From Mucor racemosus (lineage: Eukaryota > Mucoromycota > Mucoromycetes > Mucorales > Mucoraceae), in the NCBI GenBank assembly GCA_027405735.1, contig JAPEHQ010000004.1:1488001-1552000 (forward strand): a stretch of 64,000 bases of DNA. The letters are read 5' to 3'. The notes beneath the pieces are model-generated. The model made no database searches. It was not told the DNA's origin and was given only the letters and a program-made list of their open reading frames with translations. The position numbers were made by a program, and so were the translations under genes. This document shows positions 1 through 10,336 of the stretch, in pieces (position 1 is the stretch's first letter; each line of letters starts with the position of its first letter).

Positions 1-610
1 TTTTAAAAAAACCTAAATTGGATCCGAGAGAGCTTAATGAGCTCAATGACATGAGTAAAAAAACTACTGCTCAATTTAACGAAAATTTTGAAATCTACTA
101 CAAAAATGCCAACAAAATGAAAAAAAAATAAAAGTGCTCAAAATTTTTTTATATTCAAATATGTTATAGAACACTTCAAAAAATGTAGGTTTTATTATAA
201 AAAAGTGCTAGTATAGCTTAATGTTTTGTAAAGATATGAAGCCTCAAAGTTTTCAATCCTTTAGCAGTAAAATACGCGTAAAACTCTGAAACATTAGCGT
301 TGAAAATTAATACCAATTGTAAAAAATAGGATATTTTCAGATACTTGTTTTTGGGTCGAAGGTGGACATCTCAGGTACATTGGCATATAAATTTTTCTTG
401 ATGTTATTTAGTGGGAAAAAAAGTTGGGCAGGGATGAAAAATAAGACCCAGTTTTCAAGGAAAAAGCAGTGGATTTTACGTGTTTTTGAGGCTTTTATGA
501 GATATAACATAAATTTAGGAATAGCTAGCTAATGCGACAAATTTATATCTATTTTGTGGTCTCTGAGGTATATCCTACAAAATCTTTATTATGAGATTAG
601 TTATAGAAAG
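1..610 (+). repeat. Dispersed repeat block A, copy 1 (truncated by window start)
   Basis: This AT-rich repeat recurs at 8257-9470 (+), 24395-25632 (-), 35262-36460 (+) and 62985-64000 (-). Shared landmarks are the TTTACGCGTATTTCACTGC-type stretch (here at about 270-285 in reverse orientation), the CTCAGGTACATTGGCATAT stretch near 375, and the AAGGAAAAAGCAGTGGATTT stretch near 460. Copies differ by scattered substitutions and small indels and carry stops in all frames, so it is most likely non-coding. The class of repeat is unknown to me. Confidence 0.75.
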
Positions 611-1461
611 AAGGTAAGTTCCGATTTTCAAGATTGAAACTACTATCAACAATTTGTTTTTAAAAAATTCAAATTTAATATTAGAATTTATTTCAACTTA
701 TCGAGCGTAGTTTCTTCGTGTACTAAAGCAAGTCGAAATAGGTTGTGAAGGAAAGAACGAAAAAAATAAATTGTAATTTTTTTTATTGATTAATTATTAA
801 GAAAAATAATTACACAAATATCATAGAGTGTGATTGTTTAGCTTCTACATAGAAAAATCAAAAAATCAAAAAATCAATTTTTATCACATATAATACTGTA
901 TTAGCAGATATCGTTTTCCTGTGGAGATCGGACGGGATCCGGTATTTTTAAAATTAATGGCTGATTTATCAGAATATGTTTAGGTTAAATAAAATTAGAA
1001 ATTTAATCAAGTAAAGAGATATCGTTTATTGGAATGAAATTAATAGGGTTTATATACTATTTGATTTGGGGAATTAATGATGTGCTAAGGTAGTTTAGAT
1101 ATTATTTAATAGTAATGCGTTATGTTGGTATACCATGTTGGAATATCGCACTGGCGTATCATGCTTTTAGGAGCATTGTATAGTTAATATTTAATCAAGG
1201 AACTTCCGGTTCTGGATCTGTTATTGTTTACTTTTTTGGATTTGACATGATCCGGTTTAAGAATGATACATCAATGGCGGTAACTTTGTAGATTATAAAA
1301 CTTTTGTTATTATATATATATATATATATACACGTTTTATCTACTACTAATAAATTTATGTATATAAATGTATGTCGCGCTATTCTGTATCGATTGATTA
1401 TATGCTCACTGGAAACTTCAGTTATATTTTCTAGTGAAATAAAGTTAGTTTTGCACTATTG
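611..1461. other. Repeat-poor intergenic DNA, no gene seen
   Basis: Low-GC sequence with no convincing exon on either strand. It contains a short (TA)n tract near 1309-1330. Open frames here are short and of random composition. Confidence 0.5.
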
Positions 1462-1849
1462 TGTTGCGTCCACAGGTTATTATAGTAATTTGTAAGATAA
1501 TGAACCTTTTATGTTGTAATCCTTATTGTGAAAGTAAGCTAAATACTTTGGGATGGCACTCCTAATTGTTCTCCGTTGAAGGATGGTCCGGAATGTGCGG
1601 GATATATGAGTTACCATATTTGGTTGTATGAAATATGTGCCCCTCATATATGCTATGTTATTGATGTAAATAAATACTGATCTAACGGATAAAATTGTAA
1701 TATAGAATTTGTATATAAAAAGGACAAATTATTGATATTAAATAAAGATTTTCTTCAGTTTTCGTGTGTGATTTAATTTAACCAGTTTCTTTATTAAATT
1801 ATACATTTTTTTCTTGTTACAATATTTATTCTAAATCTTGTGCAATTCA
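1462..1849 (+). mobile_element. Solo LTR, family 1, copy 1
   Basis: The segment starts TGTTGCGTCCAC and ends GTGCAATTCA, so it has the TG...CA ends of an LTR. It is flanked by TATTG and TATTA, an imperfect 5-bp target duplication. It contains GTATATAAAAAGGAC (TATA-like) followed by ATTAAATAAAG (poly-A-signal-like). It aligns over nearly its whole length with the segment at 7821-8251, which has a perfect 5-bp duplication. No gag or pol coding is next to it, so it is read as a solo LTR. Confidence 0.75.
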
Positions 1850-2929
1850 TATTATACCTAACATAATTATTACATGATGATGTAGGGCAAAAATGACAGG
1901 GTTTTCTTTATATTTCTGTCAGGAATAAAGATTTTTTTTAAACCAAATTGCTACTGATATTTAGCAAATAGCAGTATTATATACCAAAGAAAAAAATATG
2001 GTCAAATTACTCAATATTGCACAAATTGAGAAAAACAAAATAACAGATAAGTACAAGGACGGCAATTAAAAAAACGCAAACATAGAGGGGATGTTTGTCC
2101 TAGTTGCTAGACTTATGCGCTTTACAACTAGTCCAAACGGAGAGGTTGTGGGCTCGAAACTCGTGTAAACGGATTTTCTTCGGAACTTATTATGTTTGCC
2201 ATGCTAGAAGCGCAGCTAATTACCCCCTCGCCTTTTTTTTCGTTTACCTTTCTACGCACAACTTTTAAAAGACTACCAATTGTCGTCTTCTTTTCTCTAT
2301 TCTAGTATTATTAGTGCTATTTCGGAAATCCATTTTCTTTATGAATATCTTATTTTACAAGCACAAGAGATTTTACAAAAGTAGACATATTCTACATGTA
2401 ATAATTTAATAATGCAAACTGTATTGTAGGCCTACTATTGTCTGTATACATTGATTTTGGTTTTTATCCAGTAATAAGTAACAAATAAAGTATTACTGCA
2501 TCGTAACATAAAGGCATACATAATGGAATATCTTTAGTCATTGTTCAGAAAGACTTGAAAAGAGCTCAGCAAATAACATCGTTAAACATATTTAGATTTC
2601 TATCAGTTCCTGCTTAAGTCATCATCAGTTAGAAACTGGTTTGTCACCAACTTTAACTTATCCTTAAAAAAGGACTTTAGGATAATTACTACTGCATGAA
2701 CAATAATACTATTAAAGCATATCACTCTTCACTCAAGAAATACTTTATATAAGCTGAAGGATAATGCCCAAAGGTATGTAGTTTCCGCCAATTTATTATT
2801 TATTATCATGCATGTTGTATCCCACCAAGTACCATACTTTTTCACCTTCTGCAGTATCAATACATCTGACAATCTATTGATTACGACACGCATTGAACCG
2901 CAAGGCCTTGATATCGGATATTATAAATA
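1850..2929. other. Intergenic DNA holding a SINE-like unit and a partial block B
   Basis: No gene is visible. A tRNA-like unit lies at about 2087-2240 (listed separately). Positions 2805-2929 match block B in reverse orientation, compare 26040-26190. That partial copy stops exactly where the CACTA-like end begins at 2930. Confidence 0.5.
2087..2240 (+). mobile_element. tRNA-derived SINE-like unit
   Basis: A GC-richer island in AT-rich DNA. It has a tRNA-like 5' part with a B-box-like GGGCTCGAAAC at about 2150-2160, and ends in a C-rich stretch followed by eight T (2233-2240). The layout resembles the unit at 49592-49766. The A box is poor and no clear target duplication was found. Confidence 0.4.
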
Positions 2930-3493
2930 CACTACGGCCGAACTATATGCTTCCCATCATGGGCATAATGATCTGCACAGATGGGCAGAATAAAAACTTT
3001 TGTGCAGATCAGGCAGCCCAGATAAGCAGAGCAATGAGATTAAAGTTTTTTAGTTAATTTACTAAAGTACATCAATCATAATATAATTAGTAACGGAGAT
3101 AATTTGAATGGTTTAAAGCAGATGTGAGTTACTCTGCTTTAACAGAATTGTCTTATTGACGAGATATATTAATATGAAATTTGGAGTTTGAAAGAGTTCT
3201 GCCCATGTTCTTCTTTCCGGGACCAAATGGAAACAACGACAACAACCTGTTTGGTAACACTAAAAGTATTATTTATGCTTTTGTAAATTCCTGTTTGTAA
3301 CACACAAAATCTTTTTTCTTCCCTACTCTTTCCTCAACTCTTTTATTTAAGTTTAAAACTACAACAAAAAGACTAGTATATTTTTATAACCTGAAATCAA
3401 GTAGCAGATACAAGTACATGTTTTTCCTATTGCTTATTTGGAAATAAATTATTAACTGTTAATGTTAGGGCATGTTATAATATCTTTCTCTGT

Positions 3494-4030
3494 CGTATAT
3501 TTTCAGGATTAATAAATAGTACTTAAAAAAGAATACAATTATAAAAGAATGAGTAATTAATCAGTTCTTCATCAACTGTATAATAAAAACAAGATATCGT
3601 TTATTTAGATATAAAAGTATGGCCTTTTATATTGATTTGACATTGATATCCTGAGATGTAATTTAAGGCACTATTGAACCATTGCGTCTGTTGGATAGTA
3701 ATCTATGGATTGAAATGGATCAATCATAATTTAACCGTTCTTGCAGAGCTTGTGAGTTGTCTTGTTTCACTGCTGCGCTAAATATGCTTGGATGTTGATT
3801 TGATAGCTACTTGATTGGTTAACTGCTGGGATGAAATAATGTGGTGTCATACTTGAGGTCCAAGCGTTCTTAGTAATTACTGGATTAAACTTGGTACGCT
3901 AGGAGTTTCTTATATCCGATATCAAGACTTCCACTTCAATACATGTCGTAGTCAATAGATTGTAAGATGTATTAATACTGTAGAAGGTGATAATATATGA
4001 TACTAGTAGGTGGAATACAACATTCTCGAA
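3494..4030 (+). repeat. Dispersed repeat block B, copy 1
   Basis: A repeat of about 0.54 kb that begins GTCGTATATTTTCAGG. Other copies are at 7266-7815 (-), 25636-26190 (+), 30295-30832 (+) and 50295-50828 (+). Shared landmarks are ACAAGATATCGTTTATTTAG and GGTCCAAGCGTTCTT. This copy and the inverted copy at 7266-7815 flank 3.2 kb as long inverted repeats. No coding capacity is seen. Confidence 0.8.
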
Positions 4031-4249
4031 CAAAAAAAGCGTACAGTACTTAATCATTTTGTTCCATAATCTACATTATAATCAACGCTTTTTTGATCTA
4101 AAATTAATATCTACCTGGAGAAAAACTGGTGATTATAAAAGTATGTACAGTATTGACTTAATTTAAATGAATGAATAAACTCATGTTAGTCTATTTAGTT
4201 TCTAAAAAGCATTTATTTCCATTTAGTGGTCAACAGCTAAGAAGAGGAA

Positions 4250-6200
4250 AACAAGATGTTGTCTTGTATATCACTACCAACTATCAAAGGAGGTACATCA
4301 TAATTATTATTTATTAGCTTGTTATTAATAACTCATTTTACTAGTAAATCAATTTTTATAGATCAAAAGTAAGTTTGTTCTGGTAAAGCATTGAATAAAC
4401 TGGCTTGGGACTAAGAGGGTAAAAAGTTGGCAATAGGTCCCAGTGATGGCCATGTTTTTTATGTTTATGATATTGGAGGGGTAAGACTAAAACTCAATGT
4501 ACGTTACCTCTAGCGCAATAATTATAAAGCAAGGCTATATTATCATCAAATAAACTACCACACAATATTAAGATGTATAAAGGTTTACAGTAATAAGCTT
4601 GAATCAAGTGGATACTGCATCGTAAATTCTTGAAAAAGTCCTTGTGTATTATAAAATCTCTTATTTTTAAGACTTACAAGGCTTATAAGCGGGATATTAA
4701 TTTCAAAAATTATTCTTGTCCAGATCATCAATTTTGACATTTTTTTAATTTTTTTTTTCTGAAATTGCAAATCTAGAGTTAATTATACTACCAATTATAA
4801 AAACAAAAAATATACACATATACAACATTTAGCGCTCTATTTGCTCAATAAAAAATAATAAACATTTTTATTGCAAAATATTACATGAAAATCCTTTAAT
4901 CAAAAATCCGTTTTTGGGCCAAAAATGCTAAGTTTTATTACTTAACATTTAATATTAAGCTTTTATAAAATGTATATTAGCTATGGCTACACTTTTCTCT
5001 CACAATGTAGTATATTTAAACGTTGCTTTTGGTATCAAAATTTGATTTTTCTGATTTTTGATCAAAATCATGAGTGTTGGTAAGGGTAAAATGAGTCACC
5101 GAAAATATCCGCTAAAAAGTCTGATTTTTCAGACCGTACGTGGTTAAATATAAGAAAAGTAAAAAAAAAAAGAATACTTTTTTATTTAAAACTTATTTAT
5201 ACCATAGTAAAAGAGACTTAGTCGTTCAGCCTTGCTATGATCAATTACGGCGTCTCTCCACGAGTTTGTTTTTGAATTTTTTAATGAATGTACGATATGA
5301 CAGACGGTTTTTCTAGTAGAAAATTTTATGCTTCTATTATAATAGTAGCATGTATTGCCTATTTTGCTTAGTTTATAGTTCAGGCGCTATAATGATACTG
5401 CTTTTACAATGGCTGAAATGTGCAATTTAGCAGTGTTTTAAATGTGCTAAATAATGTAAAGTCTTGAAAATCCTTTTATATGTGTGTTGTTTCTCTCTTT
5501 TTGTTTTTATATTCCAAGGATATATTCACCGTTTGGTAGGGCATATCAAATTATCAAGCTGATATTTTTTTCTTGTACCTGATGAATACGCATTCTAATA
5601 TAAGGGACTAATGTTTTTAATATAGGTAGCAGTCGTTATATTAGAGACTAATACTTTGATTTAACCGCATTTTATTAGGTGTTTTATTCTAACATATATC
5701 TGATATGCTAGAATAATTAAAAATAATAAAACAAAGTAAAGTCTTGATAAATGTCAGCTTTCCAACTGTGGGTCAAACTAAAGGATCAAAACTAAACTAA
5801 TCCTTATTCTTTTATTCATGAGATGTGGTTTATATACTAATGGCAGACTAGTAGATAAGGACTGCTTGAAGTGACAGTATAAATTAATAATGAGATTCAT
5901 GGAGTGTAACCAAAGGTAGTGTGTATAGATAGTAGAAGGTGATAATTATACAACATTAGGATCAAATATCATTATTTACTACTGTGTTGTTGGACGTATT
6001 TCTTGATTACCAGATCAAATCGAAGGCAATGATATTTATGTCTAGTCAATGAAAAGTTATAACTGGCTACAAACCCATGAAATCTTCCAGAAAAGTGATA
6101 AAATTTCAAATGATATAGAAACATAAAAAAGAATAACCTAATGTCTTGTCTAATAACCATAGTTTTGATCGTAGCTATACTTGAAAACAAATATTTTTAC
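4250..6200 (+). repeat. Dispersed repeat blocks D and E, copy 1
   Basis: These blocks recur at 27292-30047 (-), 31856-34030 (+), 46xxx-48.6 kb (-) and 51.84-53.60 kb (-). Landmarks are AACATTTTTATTGCAAAATA at about 4861, TCATGAGTGTTGGTAAGG at about 5069 and GTTGTTTCTCTCTTTTTG at about 5488. This copy is the most diverged of the set. No protein is encoded beyond the captured gene fragment. Confidence 0.75.
4377..4481 (+). pseudogene. Captured dynein intermediate-chain-like fragment, copy a
   Basis: The translation contains SGKALNKLAW, then a stop, then DGHVF and VYDIG, matching the last WD40 repeat as seen in the better copies at 32041-32205 and 48395-48563. This copy has an in-frame stop and an expanded T run that shifts the frame. 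It lies inside repeat block D, so it travels with the repeat and is not an expressed gene. Confidence 0.55.
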
Positions 6201-6911
6201 AGCTGACAATAGTAAACTAAAATAGTAAGTTTAAAGAAGGTAAATTTATTTAAATTTTACGAATGATAAAGTAACATTTATAGCTTTAAATTTGGCTTGC
6301 ATATAATAAATTTAAGCAGTAAATGTTATTTAATTTTATGCTCCTCAAGCAAAAACCATTGTTGCTGTAAACATTATTATAGTTATAAACATATTTACAG
6401 ATAATAATAATCGTAAATATATTGGCTCTTGCATGTATTGCTCTACATCTCTACATCAACAACGCATTGAATTGTATTACTGTCTATAATCTATATTAAT
6501 AAATAAAAGCAAATGTGATTTAAAAACCCATTCCCGTAAAAAAATACAATGGAATTTTGAGAACGGTACGATGCTCATGTAGAAACCAATTTGTGCCTAT
6601 ACAATCAGCTCATTATGCTCATGGTCAAATTTTATCGTTATGCACAAATAGGAATAATAATGGTATGCTTATGGAAAACTCTACTATTATGCACACATGG
6701 GATTAATGTCATGCACACGGACAGAATCTATAATTCTACACATACAGGCTTTTCGTTATTCTCGTGTGCAGTTTCTTTTGTTGTGCCCATGTGCATTTTG
6801 TTATCTTTTTAGTCATTATTTAGTGGGTGCAACAACTCATCAGGCTATAATAGTGTGCAGCCCACCTGGACACAACAAAAATATCTTGTGCAGCACAGGT
6901 CGACCGTAGTG

Positions 6912-7265
6912 CTTTTATATATAAATACTTTAAATTTGTGATTTTATGGACTTTTTATGAATCCGGTTGTATCATATTATACTTTTGAAGTTAAACACAT
7001 TATTAGGCTAATAACATTGTAGGTTGTATTTATGCTTTACTTAAAATAAGCCTTTGAATTAATTAATAGCAATACAGTCGAACCTTAATTTTTGCATGAA
7101 ATTTTGATACCTGCATCTTATAGCTGCTTGAAATATTTAAACAGCCGCGTACGGGCTGTCCGGTAATTTTTTCTAAAAATTTAAAGCCTGGAAATATCAT
7201 TAGATGGCCGCTTCCGGAGATTGTTCGACTTTTTTTTTGGAAGAGTGACCATTGGCAAAAATATG
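6912..7265. repeat. Segment shared with 50829-51192, including a short element with AGTCGAAC ends
   Basis: The segment between the CACTA-like end and block B matches the inverse of 50829-51192. Inside it, 7075-7232 begins CAGTCGAACC and ends GGTTCGACT-like (GTTCGACT at 7224-7231), resembling the ends of pogo or mariner-type elements. The segment is about 160 bp with no transposase. A frame across it is open in both copies, but I do not recognise the peptide. Confidence 0.35.
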
Positions 7266-7815
7266 AATCATATACTACTATGTTGTATGCCACCAAGTAC
7301 CATATGTATCATCTTCTACAATATCAGTACATCTTACAACAATTTATTGACTACGACATGTATTGAAATGCAAAGTCTTGATATTGGATATAAGAAACTC
7401 CTAGCGTACTAAGTTTATTCCAGTAATTACCAAGAACGCTTGGACCTCAATTATGATACTATATTATTCCATCTCATCGGTTAATTAATCAAGTAGCTAT
7501 CAAATCAACATCCAAGCACATTTAGCGCAACATTGAAACAAGGCAATTCACAAGCTCTGCAAGCACAGTTAAATTATGACTGATCTATTTCCATCCATAG
7601 ATTACTATCAAAAAGATCTGATGGTTCAACAGTGCTTTATTAAATTACATCTCAGGATCTCAATGTCAAATCAATATAAAAGGCCATACTTTTATATCTG
7701 TATAAACGATATCTTACTTTTATGATATAGTTGTTGAAGAATTGATTTATTACTCATTCTCCTTTAATTGTATCCTTTTTTTAAGTATTATTTATTAAGC
7801 ATGAAAATATAGGAC
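7266..7815 (-). repeat. Dispersed repeat block B, copy 2 (inverted)
   Basis: Reverse complement of the block at 3494-4030, ending in the inverse of the GTCGTATATTTT terminus at about 7805-7815. It is followed by an LTR insertion and then block A. The same A/B junction without the LTR is seen at 25632-25640. Confidence 0.8.
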
Positions 7816-7820
7816 ACAAC

Positions 7821-8251
7821 TGTTGCATCCACCGGTTAATCGTAAGATAATGAACCTTTTGATTTGTAATCCTTAGTTTCAAGAAGTCAGCTAACTGATC
7901 TATGATAACATTCTCAATTGTTCTTATTTTCTAAAGCAAGATCCGGGAAGCTGGATATGTGAGACATATTCACTTTTTGGATTTAGTTATATAAAATAAG
8001 GTGAACTTAAATGTACTGTGTTACTAATGTACATAAAATGACCTGACAATGGAATGTCAGAAAGATATAATCGATCCAAAGCTGATCTTACAGATAATTA
8101 TAATATAGAATTTGTATATAAATAGGACAAATTATTGATATTAAATAAAGATTCTCTTCAGTTTTTGTGTGTGATTTAATTTAACAAGTTTCTTTATTAA
8201 ATTATACATTTTTTCTTGCCATAATATTTATTCTAAATCTTTGGCATTTCA
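7821..8251 (+). mobile_element. Solo LTR, family 1, copy 2, with perfect target duplication
   Basis: The segment starts TGTTGCATCCACCGG, ends GGCATTTCA, and is flanked on both sides by ACAAC (7816-7820 and 8252-8256). The uninterrupted junction exists in reverse orientation at 25625-25650. The element therefore inserted between blocks B and A. It carries GTATATAAATAGGAC and ATTAAATAAAG, as in the copy at 1462-1849. Length is 431 bp. No internal retrotransposon genes are adjacent. Confidence 0.85.
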
Positions 8252-8256
8252 ACAAC

Positions 8257-9470
8257 AGGTGGTTTTATTGGACAGAAATATCATGTTTTGCTGATGGTTT
8301 TCTCAATTCACAGTCATTTGTGAAAGTAAAAATATGAATTTTTATGTAGGATATATTTAAATCTACCATCATGTATAATTGAAGGTTAATTGGATTAGTA
8401 TTCACAAGGATGGGAGTTTTTCTGTTTTCTGCAGTTGTAAATAATAGTTTATTATTTTGTAAAACTTAAAACTCATTATTAAGGGCTTAATTTCTGTATT
8501 CACAAGATAGGTCTAATTGATTGCTACTCTGTATTTTTTTTTTTTAGCGAAAAATATTAATTTTTCGTCGAGATAATCAAAATAATAATTTTTATCACAG
8601 CTTAAAACCTATCATAACGGGATTCCAAAATTTATTTTTGAAAATGGACGAAAAATGATTCAAAAAAACAAAATTGTTTAATGGCTCAAGAACTGCAGAG
8701 TAAGTTGACCTAATGTATTAAATAGTTTTTGTACAGATTTGAATTTTGCATCCATCTAAATAAAATTCAGACAAACATTTCACATTAAAATTTGCGTAAA
8801 ATGCAATTGAAATTTTGGAGGTTTTTTGAGGATACACATCACTTTTTATAAGCATATTCACAATATAACTAATTACAATGATGCGCAAAAACATTATCTA
8901 TCGATTGAGCTATTGCAGAATCTTTTAGCTGCACTTTTCGTAGAGAAACCAAAATTTTTGTCCAAATTTTTTTCAGATTCAGAATTTAGGATGAGGGTAT
9001 ATAAGGGAAAAATGGACGCTAGAAATGGAGGTGTCTTTTTGCACACATTTTTAAGGATATCTCCACGAAAAATCAATATTTTGAAAAAAACTAAATTGGA
9101 TCCGAGAGAGCTCCAAGGGCGTAATTACATGAGTAAAAAAAAACTGCTACTCAATTTAACAAATATTTTGAAATCTACTACAGAAATGCCAAAAAAAAAA
9201 CGAAAAAAATAAAAGTGTTCAGAAGTTTTTCATATTAAAATATGTTATAGAGCACTTCAAAACATGTAAGTTTTATTATAAAAAAGTGCTAGTATAACTT
9301 AGTGTTTTGTAAAGATATGAAGCCTCAAAGTTTTCAATCCTTTAGCAGTAAAATACGCGTAAAACTCTGAAACATTAGCGTTGAAAATTAATACCACTTG
9401 TAAAAAATAGGATATTTCCGGATACTTATTTTTCGATTAAAGTTAAACATCTCAGGTACATGTAAATATA
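8257..9470 (+). repeat. Dispersed repeat block A, copy 2
   Basis: The longest complete + copy of block A. It contains a 128-codon open frame (8826-9212), but the corresponding region in the other four copies has many non-synonymous changes and stops, so no selection for a protein is apparent. It adjoins block B through the LTR at 7821-8251. Confidence 0.8.
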
Positions 9471-10336
9471 TTTTGATTTTGTTGTTGCATTTGTAATCAC
9501 TAAAAAAAAAGCGCAGTGAAAACAGGGATATTAAAAGCTTCAAAGTTGAATTTTGAATTCACATTTTAAAGGTTTTGTATGCCAAAATTTAAAGATGTAT
9601 CGAAAGATAATAATTGAATTAACAACAGATAGCTATTGCGTACGATCATAGTTCTGGCTTGTATCTTAATTTTGCATACAAAAAGGGAGGGAGAAGAAAA
9701 AGGATTCACGATATACTGCAGAACCTTAAGCAGTAAAATTCGAATACCGAGTATTCGATCAATTCGATCAATTCAATGCCATTTAATAGCACTGTCAATA
9801 TATTCATCACCCTTTTCTTTATGTATTTATGCAGTTTCAAAGTGGAATAGCTCCGTCTTTGAAATTGATCATCTTTGAGCTATATTTGAATATGTTGAAA
9901 TACAGCCAGGAAGTAGTTGGGCATAATAAAATCTAACCTTTTTCTTCAGTATAAAAACCAACAGCCAATAAATGTATAGCTGTCGTGCGCTTTTATGGAG
10001 TTTTGAAGAGTTCTTTTTGGCATTATTGTTCACAGGTTTGAATCGAACATTTCTATTTGAATCAACATGCATATCTCCCCACACGCAAATTAGTTTGATT
10101 ATTAATGATATTTGACGCTCCTCCTGAAGCAAAAAAGTGTTTGATATTGATTGGAAGATAAATTGTTCTTTGGTACTGTCTTCAGCTTTTCCGTAATACT
10201 TTGTTGGTATAACCTTGGGTATTCTAATCCAAAAAAGGTATTAATATTCAATTCTATAATTATAAAACAATCAGCATCTCCCTTCTTCTCTCCCTTTTCA
10301 CTTTTTTTTTTTTTTTTTTTTTTTGCGTTATAATAT
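9471..10336. other. Upstream region of the acetyl-CoA transporter gene
   Basis: No convincing gene. Short open frames on both strands lack recognisable features. A T run at 10302-10324 and a pyrimidine-rich stretch lie just before the start codon of the next gene. Both are common upstream of fungal start sites. Confidence 0.5.

Larger units (their letters stand above)
2930..6911 (+). mobile_element. CACTA-like (EnSpm) non-autonomous element, copy 1
   Basis: The left end reads CACTACGGCCGAAC and the right end is its inverse, ending GGTCGACCGTAGTG. Both ends are followed inward by many short TGCACA / TGCCCATG-type words in both orientations: left 2950-3030, right 6560-6905. Short terminal inverted repeats starting CACTA with subterminal repeat arrays are typical of the CACTA superfamily. 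The interior holds blocks B (3494-4030), D and E but no transposase. The 3-bp flanks do not match (ATA left, CTT right), so the pairing of the two ends may be secondary. Confidence 0.5.

Noticed and set aside
1462..8251. Full-length LTR retrotransposon between the two family-1 LTRs
   Set aside because: Both LTRs have the same orientation, but each has its own target duplication, the outer flanks do not match, and the 6 kb between them holds other repeats and no gag or pol frames.
8826..9212. 128-codon open frame in block A as a real gene
   Set aside because: The matching regions of the other four copies differ by many non-synonymous changes and stops, so the frame looks accidental.
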